This document shows positions 44,645 to 54,197 of a DNA stretch of 64,000 nucleotides, in pieces. Origin of the DNA: Chryseobacterium gleum (GTDB lineage Bacteria; Bacteroidota; Bacteroidia; Flavobacteriales_D; Crocinitomicaceae); the NCBI GenBank assembly GCA_945902775.1, contig CAMDMY010000005.1:1-64000 (forward strand). Direction: 5' to 3'. How positions within the stretch are numbered: the first letter of the stretch is position 1; each line of letters opens with the position of its first letter. Below the pieces are notes generated by a model that was given only the letters and a program-made list of their open reading frames with translations, was not told where the DNA came from and made no database searches. The position numbers and the translations under genes were made by a program.

Positions 44645-45685
44645 ATGGAGTTTTCAGCAGAACAAATAGCAGGTATACTCAACGGTGAAGTCGTTGGGGA
44701 CGCAGACATCACTGTAAGAGGATTGTCAAAAATTGAAGAAGGAACAGAAGGTACTTTATCATTCTTATCTAATCCTAAATACGAAGAATACATTTACACG
44801 ACTGGTGCTTCAATTTGCATAGTAAACAATAGTTTTACTCCTTCAAAATCAATTCCTTCAACTTTAACAATGATCAAAGTTGAAGACGCTTATTCTTGTT
44901 TCGCAAAGTTGTTAGAATTTTACGATCAGATGCGAAAAAAAGAACCTAAAATTGAATTACCTTCTTTTATAGCGGAATCAGCAACAATTGGTTCAGATTT
45001 ATATCTTGGAGCTTTTGGTTACATTGGAGAAAATTCGATAATCGGAAATAATGTTGTGATTTATCCCAATGTATATATCGGAGAAAATGTAACGATTGGT
45101 GATAATTGTATTTTACACCCCGGTTCTACCGTTTATGTTGATTGTGTGATTGGAAATAATTGTACAATTCATGCAGGAACAATAATTGGCGCTGATGGGT
45201 TTGGATTTGCACCAAATGAAAATGGTGAATTTCAAAAAATACCTCAAATTGGAAATGTTATAATTGAAGACGATGTTGAAATTGGATCTAATTGCACAAT
45301 TGACAGAGCCACAATGGGTTCAACAGTTATAAAAAAAGGTGTTAAATTAGATAACTTAGTTCAAATCGCTCACAATGTAGAGATTGGTCAGAATACTGTT
45401 ATGGCTGCTCAAGTTGGTATCGCTGGATCTACTAAAATTGGAAATAACGTTATGATTGGCGGTCAAGCTGGCATAGGTGGGCATATTCACGTTGCAGATG
45501 GCACTAAAATAGTAGCTCAATCAGGGATTCCAAATACGATAAGAAAAGCTGATACATTGATGGGATCTCCAGGTATACCTCTAGAAGATTTTAAAAAATC
45601 ATATTTTGGCTTCAGAAAATTGCCTCAAATCTTGAAAAGACTTCAAGAAATCGAAAATAAAATTAAAGATTTAACAAACGTATAA
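44645..45685 (+). CDS. lpxD: UDP-3-O-acylglucosamine N-acyltransferase LpxD
   Basis: Third acyl-transfer enzyme of lipid A synthesis (346 aa). The N-terminal uridine-binding domain ([29 protein letters not shown], in parts) is followed by about ten left-handed beta-helix hexapeptide turns (100-300), the catalytic His in [11 protein letters not shown], and a C-terminal helix. First gene of the lpxD-lpxC/fabZ-lpxA group, 2 nt before the next. TATTTTTG at 44633-44640 resembles a -7 element but leaves almost no leader. Confidence 0.95.
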   Translation: MEFSAEQIAGILNGEVVGDADITVRGLSKIEEGTEGTLSFLSNPKYEEYIYTTGASICIVNNSFTPSKSIPSTLTMIKVEDAYSCFAKLLEFYDQMRKKEPKIELPSFIAESATIGSDLYLGAFGYIGENSIIGNNVVIYPNVYIGENVTIGDNCILHPGSTVYVDCVIGNNCTIHAGTIIGADGFGFAPNENGEFQKIPQIGNVIIEDDVEIGSNCTIDRATMGSTVIKKGVKLDNLVQIAHNVEIGQNTVMAAQVGIAGSTKIGNNVMIGGQAGIGGHIHVADGTKIVAQSGIPNTIRKADTLMGSPGIPLEDFKKSYFGFRKLPQILKRLQEIENKIKDLTNV

Positions 45686-45687
45686 CA

Positions 45688-47112
45688 ATGGCTGAAAAGC
45701 AACGCACACTTAAAGAGTCTGTTTTATTAAAAGGAATTGGACTTCATACTGGAGAGTTGGTAAATATTGAAATTTGCCCTGCTCCTGTAAATCACGGATA
45801 TAAATTCCAACGAGTTGATCTTGAAGGTCAACCAATTATAAATGCAGATGTTGATTTAGTCGTTGCCACAGATAGAGGAACAACTCTAGAATCTAAAGGA
45901 GCTCGTGTTTATACGACTGAACATGTTCTTGCTGCTTTATACGGTATGCAAGTTGATAATGCATTAATAAAAATAGATGGTCCTGAAATTCCAATTATGG
46001 ATGGAAGTTCATTATTATTTGTAAATGCTTTTGAAGAAGTAGGGTATGAAGACCAAGATGCTGATCGAGTATATTTAGAATTAGATGAAATTTTAAAATT
46101 TGAAGATTTAGCAAAAGGAACTGAATTTTTAGCTATTCCTGACTCAGCGTATAGAGTAACTGTAATGGTGGATTATAATTCACCAGTTTTAGGCACTCAA
46201 CATGCTGGTATTTATGATATTACAGATTTTAAAAAAGAAATAGCAAAATGTAGAACTTTTGTTTTCTTAAGAGAATTAGAATTTCTAGCTAAAAACAATT
46301 TAATCAAAGGTGGAAATTTAGACAATGCTATTGTTTTAGTTGAACGCACGGATGTTAAACAAGAAGAACTTGATGAATTAGCTAAATTACTAGGCAAAGA
46401 AGAATTAAAAATAAAATTGGATGGAATAGGTGTTTTAAACACGACAAAATTACAATTTGAAAATGAACCAGCTCGTCATAAATTACTAGATATAATTGGA
46501 GATTTAGCATTAATCGGAAAACCAATAAAAGCACATATTTTAGGAGCTAGACCTGGCCATGCTGGAAATGTCAAATTTGCGAAAATTATTAAAGATCATT
46601 TCAAAGCAAAAGAAAAAGCGGGAAGATTTTTTGATTTAACGAAAGAACCTTTATACAATATCAATGATATTGAAAAAATGTTACCCCACCGCTATCCTTT
46701 CTTACTAGTAGATAAAGTAATGTCTATTTCTGAAGATTCAATTATAGGCTTGAAAAACATTACTATGAACGAGCCTATTTTTACTGGGCACTTCCCTGGA
46801 AATCCAGTTTTCCCTGGAGTGCTTCAAATAGAGGCAATGGCGCAAGTAGGTGGTATTTTCGCTTTAAGTAAAATTGAAAATCCAGCGTTATATTCAACTT
46901 ACTTCCTGAAAATAGATAAAGTAAAATTCAAAGCGAAAGTTTTACCAGGTGACACACTAGTTTTTGAATTATTCTTATTATCACCTATCAGAAGAGGATT
47001 AGTTGAAATGGGGGGTAAAGCCTATGTGAATGGTCAGGTAGTTATGGAAGCTGATATGCTTGCTCAATTAGTAAAAGATAAAGTAGAAGAATATGATAAA
47101 CAACTTAGCTAG
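45688..47112 (+). CDS. Bifunctional LpxC deacetylase / FabZ dehydratase
   Basis: Fusion of 474 aa typical of Bacteroidota. The LpxC part (1-about 310) has the start ESVLLKGIGLHTGE, the zinc residues in TEHVLAALYGM and the later H..xD (DIIGDLALIG), plus a final HxxNVKFA region (HAGNVKFAK). The FabZ part (from about 325) has MLPHRYPFLLVDKV and the catalytic FTGHFPGNPVFPGVLQIEAMAQ in two overlapping segments. It couples the committed lipid A step to fatty-acid dehydration. Overlaps lpxA by 20 bp. Confidence 0.96.
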   Translation: MAEKQRTLKESVLLKGIGLHTGELVNIEICPAPVNHGYKFQRVDLEGQPIINADVDLVVATDRGTTLESKGARVYTTEHVLAALYGMQVDNALIKIDGPEIPIMDGSSLLFVNAFEEVGYEDQDADRVYLELDEILKFEDLAKGTEFLAIPDSAYRVTVMVDYNSPVLGTQHAGIYDITDFKKEIAKCRTFVFLRELEFLAKNNLIKGGNLDNAIVLVERTDVKQEELDELAKLLGKEELKIKLDGIGVLNTTKLQFENEPARHKLLDIIGDLALIGKPIKAHILGARPGHAGNVKFAKIIKDHFKAKEKAGRFFDLTKEPLYNINDIEKMLPHRYPFLLVDKVMSISEDSIIGLKNITMNEPIFTGHFPGNPVFPGVLQIEAMAQVGGIFALSKIENPALYSTYFLKIDKVKFKAKVLPGDTLVFELFLLSPIRRGLVEMGGKAYVNGQVVMEADMLAQLVKDKVEEYDKQLS

Positions 47113-47869
47113 TATTTCTGGCGATTCAACAATCGGAGAAAATGTTTTCATTGGGCCATTTACCACAATTCATGAAGATGTAGTTATTGGTGAAGGAACT
47201 AAAATTCATTCTAATGTTTCTATTTATCCAGGAACAAGAATCGGGAAAAATTGTGAAATTTTCCCTGGTGCTGTTATAGGTGTAATTCCTCAAGATTTAA
47301 AATTTGATGGTGAATATACAACAGTTGAAATTGGAGATAATACTACTATTCGTGAATGTGTAACAATTCATAGAGGTACAAAAGATAGAATGAGCACTAA
47401 AATTGGATCTAATTGTCTTTTAATGACATATGTCCATGTTGCTCATGATTGTTTAATAGGGAACAATGTAATATTAGCCAGTTATGTTGGGCTTTCTGGA
47501 CATGTTACAATTGATGATTATGCCATTTTAGAAGGTACTGTTGTTGCTCAACAATTTGTTCATGTAGGTGCTCATGCTTTTATAGGCGGGGCATCATTAA
47601 TTCGTAAAGATGTTCCACCTTACATTAAAGCTGCACGTGAACCTCTGACCTTTGCTGGAGTAAATTCTGTAGGAATAAGAAGACGTGGGTTTTCAGATGA
47701 TCAAGTTAGAGAAATAGAAGATATTTATAGAATTCTTTATGTTCAAAACAATAACGTTTCGAAAGGAAAAGTTGCCGTTTTAGATACATTACCTGAATCA
47801 ACTTTAAGAAGTCAAATCTTAGACTTTATTGATGCTTCTGATAAAGGAATAATTAGAGGATTGAATTAA
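47093..47869 (+). CDS. lpxA: Acyl-ACP--UDP-N-acetylglucosamine O-acyltransferase LpxA
   Basis: First enzyme of lipid A synthesis (258 aa): a left-handed beta helix of hexapeptide repeats (1-190), with catalytic His in YVHVAHDCLIGN, then a helical C-terminal domain from RRRGFSDDQVREIEDIYR. Length matches the family. It starts within the last 20 bp of the LpxC/FabZ gene, which implies coupled translation. Confidence 0.95.
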   Translation: MINNLASISGDSTIGENVFIGPFTTIHEDVVIGEGTKIHSNVSIYPGTRIGKNCEIFPGAVIGVIPQDLKFDGEYTTVEIGDNTTIRECVTIHRGTKDRMSTKIGSNCLLMTYVHVAHDCLIGNNVILASYVGLSGHVTIDDYAILEGTVVAQQFVHVGAHAFIGGASLIRKDVPPYIKAAREPLTFAGVNSVGIRRRGFSDDQVREIEDIYRILYVQNNNVSKGKVAVLDTLPESTLRSQILDFIDASDKGIIRGLN

Positions 47870-47891
47870 TAATTGAAAAACAATTTGGATT

Positions 47892-48311
47892 ATGCTCTCT
47901 AAAAAAACAAAATATGCCATTCATGCGTTGACTTATTTATGTCAACAAGTTCCTACACAACCTACTCTAATTGTTGAAATTTCTAAGGAAGCAAATGTAC
48001 CAAGAAAATTTTTGGAAACTATTCTTTTAGAACTTAAAAAACATGGTGTACTAGGCTCTAAAATGGGAAAAGGTGGAGGTTATTTTGCTAGAAAGAAAGC
48101 AAATGAAATTCAGTTATCGACTATTATAAGACTGTTTAATGGGCCGATAGCACTTCTTCCTTGTGCAAGTAAAAACTATTACGAGGTTTGTGATGAATGT
48201 CCTGATGAAAATGCATGTGGACTTCGATTTGTATTGGAAGAGGTTAGAGACGAAACATTAAATATTCTTGAAAATAAAACTATACAGGATATTATCGATA
48301 GAGAAAATTAA
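47892..48311 (+). CDS. Rrf2 family transcriptional regulator
   Basis: 139-aa winged-helix regulator. The N-terminal SKKTKYAIHALTYLCQQ and the recognition region VPRKFLETILLELKKHGVLGS are standard Rrf2. Cysteines in LPCASKNYYEVCDECPDENACG give the Cys cluster that can hold an iron-sulfur centre as in IscR/NsrR. It lies 22 nt after lpxA and 21 nt before rlmD, probably in the same operon. The target genes and signal are unknown. Confidence 0.88.
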   Translation: MLSKKTKYAIHALTYLCQQVPTQPTLIVEISKEANVPRKFLETILLELKKHGVLGSKMGKGGGYFARKKANEIQLSTIIRLFNGPIALLPCASKNYYEVCDECPDENACGLRFVLEEVRDETLNILENKTIQDIIDREN

Positions 48312-48332
48312 AAATAATTAAAAATATAATCC

Positions 48333-49763
48333 GTGTTTCATAGAGGAGAAGTTGTTGAATTAACCATTACAGATTATTCCTTTGGAGGAAGAGGAATTGC
48401 AAAAGTTCCAACGGAAGATGGTTTTTACGTTGTATTTGTCGATAATTCATTTCCTGGTCAAAAGATTAGAGCTAGGATTGAAAAAAAGAAAAAAAAGTTT
48501 GCAGAAGCCAAACTAATAGATATTCTTGAAAGATCTGAATTAGAGGTAATTAGTGAGTTTCAAGAAATTTCAGGAGGACCATACATCTACGTTCCAATTG
48601 AACTTCAAGAAAAGGCAAAAAAAGAAACTACCCTTGAACTTTTCCGAAGAATAGGAAATATCAAAAACATTGAAGATATTTTTGATGAATTTATTTCATC
48701 TCCCGAACATTTCTTTTATAGAAATAAAATGGAATACAGTTTCTCGTGTATCGAACATGTTCCAACTACTGGAGAAGAAATTGATGATTCTTTTGCGCTC
48801 GGATTTAAGCGAAGAGGAACCTGGTGGAAAGTTGAAAGTTTAAATAAACCAAGTGGATTATTTGACGAACAATGGGAAACTATTTTAGTCGATATTCGAA
48901 ACTATTTAAAAGACACTAACTTACCAGCTTGGCATCCACCGAAAAAAACTGGATTTTTCAGACATATCGTTGTACGAAAATCATTTTTTCAAGATCAATT
49001 ATTATTAAATTTAGTTACTTCGTCAGAAGAAGTTGAAAAATTTGATGTGAAAGCATTTTCTCAATTTTTACAAGATAAATTAGGTAATAGATTAGCTGGA
49101 TTTCAACACACTATAAATGACAATGTAGCTGATAGAGCGAAGATTGAAAATGGATCTATTCAATTATATTACGGAGAAGATAAAGTTATCGAAAAAATAG
49201 TAGATCTCTCTTTTGAAATAAGTATGGAAAGTTTCTTTCAAACCAATCCTAAATGTGCCGAACGTTTGTATACAAAAGCATTGGATTATGTATTTGAAGG
49301 TGACTTAAATTCTAGTGAGGTTGTAATGGATCTTTTTTGTGGTACTGGGACAATTGGGCAGATTTTGACTACAAGAAAAAATGATGTCCAAATAATTGGA
49401 GTTGACATTGTAGAAGAAGCTATTCTCGATGCTAGAAAAAATGCAGAAAGAAATAATATTTCAAACATCAAATTTCACGCAGCTGATGTAGGGAAATTTT
49501 TAAAAGAATTTCCTGATTACCAAGGAAAAATTGGAACCATTATTTTAGACCCCCCTAGAGCAGGAATTGCTCCAAAAACGTTGCAAAAAGTAATTGATTT
49601 AGGAGCTAAAAACATTGTTTACATATCGTGTAATCCATCAACGCAAGCTAGAGACACAGAAACTTTAATAAAATCAGGTTATCAATTAGATAAATTATCA
49701 TTGGTTGATCAATTTCCTCATACTGGTCATATTGAATCGATTGCGAAATTTGTTAAAATATAA
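48333..49763 (+). CDS. 23S rRNA (uracil-5-)-methyltransferase, RlmD/RumA family
   Basis: SAM-dependent RNA m5U methyltransferase of 476 aa. An N-terminal TRAM domain (about 1-60, GEVVELTITDYSFGGRGIAK) precedes a Rossmann domain with VMDLFCGTGTIG, then DPPRAG and the catalytic Cys in YISCNPSTQARD. The four-cysteine iron-sulfur motif of E. coli RlmD is not evident. The frame starts with GTG at 48333, seven codons before the conserved GEVVEL-like start. Likely target is U1939 or U747 of 23S rRNA. Confidence 0.88.
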   Translation: MFHRGEVVELTITDYSFGGRGIAKVPTEDGFYVVFVDNSFPGQKIRARIEKKKKKFAEAKLIDILERSELEVISEFQEISGGPYIYVPIELQEKAKKETTLELFRRIGNIKNIEDIFDEFISSPEHFFYRNKMEYSFSCIEHVPTTGEEIDDSFALGFKRRGTWWKVESLNKPSGLFDEQWETILVDIRNYLKDTNLPAWHPPKKTGFFRHIVVRKSFFQDQLLLNLVTSSEEVEKFDVKAFSQFLQDKLGNRLAGFQHTINDNVADRAKIENGSIQLYYGEDKVIEKIVDLSFEISMESFFQTNPKCAERLYTKALDYVFEGDLNSSEVVMDLFCGTGTIGQILTTRKNDVQIIGVDIVEEAILDARKNAERNNISNIKFHAADVGKFLKEFPDYQGKIGTIILDPPRAGIAPKTLQKVIDLGAKNIVYISCNPSTQARDTETLIKSGYQLDKLSLVDQFPHTGHIESIAKFVKI

Positions 49764-49813
49764 AACAACTATTTATTGTAGAATAAAATTAAAAAAACTC
49801 TAAAACTTTCATC

Positions 49814-50863
49814 ATGAGTGATATTGACAGATTAAATACAAACCTATTATTTACAGACGTTTGTAATATCATTGACAATGCACGATTGCGATTAGCTAAG
49901 GCCGCCAATTCTGAAATTACTCTATTATTTTGGAATGTTGGAAGTCGAATTAATAATGAGATCCTTGATAATCAAAGAGCTGAGTATGGTAAAGAAATTG
50001 TGTCGACACTATCTACACAATTGGTTCATCTCTATGGGAGTGATTATGAACTGAGAAAACTAAGAAGGATGTTACAATTTGCAACTGTATTTACTGATTA
50101 TGAAATTGTGTCGACGGCATCTACACAATTGAGTTGGTCTCATTTTGTTGAATTACTTCCATTAAAAGAGGATTTACAAAAAGAATTCTATCTTCAAATG
50201 TGTCTTTACGAAAGGTGGAGCGTAAAAATATTACGTGAGAAAATAGATAGCATGCTCTATGAAAGAACAGCTATTAGTGGGAAACCTGAAGAATTTATAA
50301 AACAAGAGTTATCAGATTTAAGTGAAAAAAAATCAATTTCAGCCGATTTAGTTTTTAAGAATCCATACTTTCTAAATTTCACAGGATTGAAAGGGTTTTA
50401 TAGCGAAAAGACTTTAGAAGATGTCTTAATAACCGAATTAGAACATTTTATTCTTGAACTAAGTAATGGTTTTTCATTTGTTGAACGTCAAAAAAGAATG
50501 TTAATTGATGGAGAAGATTTTTATTTAGATTTATTATTCTATCATAGAAAACTCAGAAGACTCGTTGCAATTGAATTAAAAACAGGGAAGTTTAAAGCTT
50601 ATTACAAAGGTCAAATGGAATTGTATTTACAATGGCTTGAAAAATATGAAAAACAAGAAGGAGAAGAATCTCCAATAGGTTTAATTCTTTGTCCTGAAGG
50701 AGGGAAAGAACAAATTGAACTACTACAACTAGAAAAATCAGGAATTAAAGTTGGACAATATTTCACAGAGCTACCTGACAAAAAGCTACTTGAAGAGCAA
50801 TTAAAGAAATCAATTCAAATTGCTAAAATGAGGTTTGAGGAGAATCAGAAAAATAATGATTAA
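49814..50863 (+). CDS. DUF1016/YhcG-like PDDEXK nuclease-fold protein
   Basis: 349 aa. The N-terminal helical domain (10-170) has LLFWNVGSRIN, YGKEIVSTLSTQL and LSWSHFVELLPL, typical of DUF1016. The C-terminal PDDEXK domain has Asp239 (FYLDLLFY), Glu254 and Lys256 (AIELKTG), so the nuclease residues are intact. Such proteins occur beside restriction-modification and other mobile loci, but here it stands alone between rlmD and an ABC exporter. It carries a near-perfect 30-bp direct repeat (49994-50023 and 50102-50131). Confidence 0.85.
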   Translation: MSDIDRLNTNLLFTDVCNIIDNARLRLAKAANSEITLLFWNVGSRINNEILDNQRAEYGKEIVSTLSTQLVHLYGSDYELRKLRRMLQFATVFTDYEIVSTASTQLSWSHFVELLPLKEDLQKEFYLQMCLYERWSVKILREKIDSMLYERTAISGKPEEFIKQELSDLSEKKSISADLVFKNPYFLNFTGLKGFYSEKTLEDVLITELEHFILELSNGFSFVERQKRMLIDGEDFYLDLLFYHRKLRRLVAIELKTGKFKAYYKGQMELYLQWLEKYEKQEGEESPIGLILCPEGGKEQIELLQLEKSGIKVGQYFTELPDKKLLEEQLKKSIQIAKMRFEENQKNND

Positions 50864-50869
50864 TAAAAA

Positions 50870-51802
50870 ATGTTAGAAATTCAAAATATATCAAAATCGT
50901 TTTACAAAAAAATTGCGCTTGATGATGTTTCATTAAAAATCAATCAAGGGGAAATATTTGGAATGCTGGGACCTAATGGTGCTGGTAAAACGACTTTAAT
51001 TCGAATTATTAATAAAATTATTGAACCTGAGAAAGGAGTAGTTCGTTTTAAAGGAGATTTAATGACTCAAAAGCATTTAGCTGAAATAGGTTACCTTCCT
51101 GAAGAAAGAGGCTTATACAAAAGTATGACGGTTGAAAGTCACGCTTTATTTTTGGGGCAATTAAGAGGTTTATCTAAATCTGATGTCAAAATAAAGTTGA
51201 ACTATTGGCTGGAGAAATTTAATATTCAAAACTGGAGAGATAAGCGTATTGAAGAACTTTCAAAAGGAATGGCACAAAAAGTACAATTCATATGCACCGT
51301 TCTTCATGAGCCTTCACTTTTAATTTTAGATGAACCTTTTAGTGGGTTTGATCCAATCAATGTTGAGTTAATCAAACAGGAGTTGATTGAAATGAAATCT
51401 AAAGGGAAAACAATTATTCTTTCTTCCCATAATATGGAGAGTGTTGAAGCTATTTGTGATCGTGTTGCTTTGATTCATGAGTCTAAAAAAATAATTGACG
51501 GGAAAATTTCAGAATTACAAGAAAATAGAAAAAAAGGCGAATATGCTGTTCGTTTTAGAGGAAGTATGATTGCTTTTGTAAATGCTCTTTGGACTGGTTT
51601 TGAAATCGTTGATAAAGAAATTTTAGGTGATGATAAATTTATCGTTCGTGTCAAAATGAGAGGTGAAAATCGTTTTGATGATTTATTAAAAGTATTAATC
51701 GGACAAATTAATATCGAAGCAGCTTGGGAAGTTTTACCTTCAATGCAAGAAATTTTCATCGATTTAGTTCAACCAAAACAAGAATTAGCAGATGAAAAAT
51801 AG
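50870..51802 (+). CDS. ABC transporter ATP-binding protein (DUF4162 type)
   Basis: Cytosolic ATPase of 310 aa of an ABC-2 exporter. Walker A is GPNGAGKTTLIRI, the signature is LSKGMAQKVQ, Walker B is LLILDEPFSGFDP, and the H-loop is SSHNME. The C-terminal ~80 residues match the DUF4162 accessory domain found in NatA-like subunits. The permease gene overlaps its end by 11 bp. Substrate unknown; NatAB-type sodium or drug export is the usual suggestion. Confidence 0.92.
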   Translation: MLEIQNISKSFYKKIALDDVSLKINQGEIFGMLGPNGAGKTTLIRIINKIIEPEKGVVRFKGDLMTQKHLAEIGYLPEERGLYKSMTVESHALFLGQLRGLSKSDVKIKLNYWLEKFNIQNWRDKRIEELSKGMAQKVQFICTVLHEPSLLILDEPFSGFDPINVELIKQELIEMKSKGKTIILSSHNMESVEAICDRVALIHESKKIIDGKISELQENRKKGEYAVRFRGSMIAFVNALWTGFEIVDKEILGDDKFIVRVKMRGENRFDDLLKVLIGQINIEAAWEVLPSMQEIFIDLVQPKQELADEK

Positions 51803-53126
51803 TTGGTTAATCGCACTTAGAGAATGGAAAGAACGTATAAGCGCGCGTTCATTTTTGATGTTATCTGTTGTTGGACCTTTAATGGTACTAGGATTAATCT
51901 ATATCCTTTTTGCAATTGGAGGACAATCGAAACAACATTGGAATATTTTAATAGCAGATCCTGCAGGTATAATGGAAAACAAAATATTGTCTCGTCAAGA
52001 TGACGCAGTATCTTATTCATTTGCAGATGGATATATTGAAACAAAAGAATTTGAAAAAGCGAAACAATTTCAAAAATTTGACGCTTTACTTGAAATAAAT
52101 GAGAAAGTACTTTCAAATAAATCCGCATTTGTATTCTATCGTGAGAAACCTTCTATGCGAATGCAGACTCGTATTCAATATCAAGCAGAAAGACGTTTAG
52201 AAGAGGTTTTGGTTAAACAATTTACTAAATTTTCAATTTCTGAATTTAGAAAAATAAAACAACCTTTAACAGTCGGATTTAGAAACGTTTATGATCCACT
52301 TGATGAATCTTCTGATTTAAGTGGTTGGGTAGGTTTATTTTATGGAACGGTTATTTTTATATTCATCTTCCTTTTTGGAATGACTATTTTAAGAAGTGTT
52401 TCAAGAGAAAAAAGCAATCGAATTGTAGAAGTTTTATTAGGTTCTGTAAGTCCGAAACAATTAATGTTAGGTAAAATTATAGGAATTGGTTTAGCTGCAT
52501 TTTTTCAATTTGTGATCTGGACAATTTTGATTGGAATAGGCTTGTATTTCATGAGAGAAAACTTATTTCCTGATTTATTGGATGCTTCAAAAATGAATAT
52601 AACTGAATTATCCAATGAAGTGTTAAGTCAAACATCTCAAGAGCAATTTTTCGCAAATCGTGAGTACAATGAATTTGTGGAACTTGTATATGAAAGAATA
52701 AATTTCACTTTTATGACGGGGTATTTTATTCTATTCTTTATTATCGGCTATTTTTTCTACGGAACTTTGTTTGCAGCAATTGGTGCATCATCAGGCTCAG
52801 AAAGTGATGGACAACAATTTGTTTTACCATTAATTTTCATGTTGTGTTTTGCCCTTTATAGTGGTTATTACTCAATGCAAAATCCTACTAGTTCAATGGC
52901 TATACTTTTTCATTACTTACCCTTTACCTCACCTGTTGTAGTAATGGTGAAACTTTCTCAAGGATATGAAACTGGTCATTTTTATGAATTATTTCTTTCA
53001 TTACTTGTTCTTATTTTATCTGCACTTATTGTTTTAAGCCTTGCAGGAAGAATATATGCTAATGGGATTTTACAATTTGGCCACAGGGTAAGATTAAAAC
53101 ATTTATTTCGTTGGATGAAAAATTAA
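51792..53126 (+). CDS. ABC-2 type transporter permease (NatB-like)
   Basis: Membrane subunit (444 aa). TM1 (about 25-45) is followed by a large extracytoplasmic domain (50-175), then five hydrophobic segments (about 180-425), including the family feature SREKSNRIVEVLLGSVSPKQLMLGK in two parts. It pairs with the upstream ATPase. A 110-bp gap with a GGTTGAG word repeat separates it from ppx. Confidence 0.88.
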   Translation: MKNSWLIALREWKERISARSFLMLSVVGPLMVLGLIYILFAIGGQSKQHWNILIADPAGIMENKILSRQDDAVSYSFADGYIETKEFEKAKQFQKFDALLEINEKVLSNKSAFVFYREKPSMRMQTRIQYQAERRLEEVLVKQFTKFSISEFRKIKQPLTVGFRNVYDPLDESSDLSGWVGLFYGTVIFIFIFLFGMTILRSVSREKSNRIVEVLLGSVSPKQLMLGKIIGIGLAAFFQFVIWTILIGIGLYFMRENLFPDLLDASKMNITELSNEVLSQTSQEQFFANREYNEFVELVYERINFTFMTGYFILFFIIGYFFYGTLFAAIGASSGSESDGQQFVLPLIFMLCFALYSGYYSMQNPTSSMAILFHYLPFTSPVVVMVKLSQGYETGHFYELFLSLLVLILSALIVLSLAGRIYANGILQFGHRVRLKHLFRWMKN

Positions 53127-53127
53127 A

Positions 53128-53165
53128 ATTGAGGTTGGGGATAAGATTGAGGTTGAGGTTGAGAA
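53128..53165. repeat. GGTTGAG word repeat
   Basis: TTGAGGTTGGGGATAAG followed by TTGAGGTTGAGGTTGAG. The GGTTGAG and GATAAG words are shared with the repeat at 36641-36673. Confidence 0.5.
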
Positions 53166-53236
53166 AAAAATTAAACCGATAATAATAATTACTAATTTTA
53201 AATCGTTATCCTATCTATTAATTATTACTTTTAACC

Positions 53237-54124
53237 ATGAGAACAGCTGTAATAGATTTAGGGACAAATACTTTTAATTTATTGATTGCTGATATAAATT
53301 CTAAGGGATTTACAATTGTTCACAGTGAAAAAGAAGGAGTGGCTCTTGGAATGGGTGGAATTAATAAAAACACCATTTCACCTGATGCTTTTGAAAGAGG
53401 CTTAACCACTTTAAGACATTTTAAAAATATTTGTCAACTCAATGATGTAAAAGTAATAAATGCCTTTGGTACCTCGGCTTTACGAGGCGCCAAAAATGCT
53501 ATCGATTTCGTTCAACAAATACATTCTGAATTAGGTATTTCAGTTTCAATCATTTCAGGTGAAAAAGAAGCTGAATTAATCTATAAAGGTGTGCTTTGGT
53601 CTTACGACTTTTCTAGTCCCGGAGTAATTATGGATATTGGTGGAGGAAGCACTGAATTCATTTTTGCAGATAAGAATGGAATGACCGATATTGTAAGTAT
53701 GAATATCGGTGTTTCTAGAATTTATCAAGAACTAACCTTAAATGACCCTCTCACTCCTACTGATATTAAAATAATCACAGATTGGTTGGACGAAAAATCA
53801 AATGGATTCTTTGATGGAAAATCTGCTGATTTATTAATAGGCGCTTCAGGTAGTTTTGAAACATTTTATGAATTGATACATCATGTTCCTTTTCCTGAAT
53901 TAATTCATTCAATTGAAGTTCCAATGGAGGAATTAAACGATACAATTCATTCAATTATTTCTTCGACTCAAGCAGAAAGAGATTTGAATGACTTCATTGT
54001 ACCAATCAGAAAAAAAATGGCCCCAATTGCTGCAGTTAAAGTGAAATGGGTTATCGAAAAATTAGGAATTACTTGTGCCATTATTTCTCCTTGTTCTTTG
54101 AAGGAAGGCGCTCTGAGGAATTGA
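53237..54124 (+). CDS. Ppx/GppA family phosphatase (single-module exopolyphosphatase)
   Basis: Actin-like ATPase-fold phosphatase (295 aa) acting on polyphosphate or pppGpp. Phosphate-binding motifs are AVIDLGTNTFNLLIAD (4-19) and GVIMDIGGGSTEFIFAD (about 131-147). It lacks the C-terminal helical domains of E. coli Ppx (513 aa), as is common in Bacteroidota. Its stop lies inside the GATTTTT tandem repeat preceding a perfect palindrome. Confidence 0.9.
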   Translation: MRTAVIDLGTNTFNLLIADINSKGFTIVHSEKEGVALGMGGINKNTISPDAFERGLTTLRHFKNICQLNDVKVINAFGTSALRGAKNAIDFVQQIHSELGISVSIISGEKEAELIYKGVLWSYDFSSPGVIMDIGGGSTEFIFADKNGMTDIVSMNIGVSRIYQELTLNDPLTPTDIKIITDWLDEKSNGFFDGKSADLLIGASGSFETFYELIHHVPFPELIHSIEVPMEELNDTIHSIISSTQAERDLNDFIVPIRKKMAPIAAVKVKWVIEKLGITCAIISPCSLKEGALRN

Positions 54125-54157
54125 TTTTTGATTTTTGATTTTTGATTTTTGATTTTT
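54123..54157. repeat. GATTTTT tandem repeat
   Basis: Five consecutive exact copies of GATTTTT begin within the ppx stop codon and run into the palindrome at 54150-54197. Confidence 0.85.
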
Positions 54158-54197
54158 TTGTAGGGACAAGGCATGCCTTGTCCCTACAAAAAAATCA
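54150..54197. terminator. 48-bp perfect palindrome, bidirectional terminator
   Basis: The sequence is self-complementary over 48 bp, centred between 54173 and 54174 (core GGGACAAGGCATGCCTTGTC). Seven T residues precede and seven A residues follow the GC-rich stem, so it ends transcripts on both strands between convergent ppx and menD. The menD stop codon is its last three bases. The core resembles REP-type palindromes. Confidence 0.85.
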
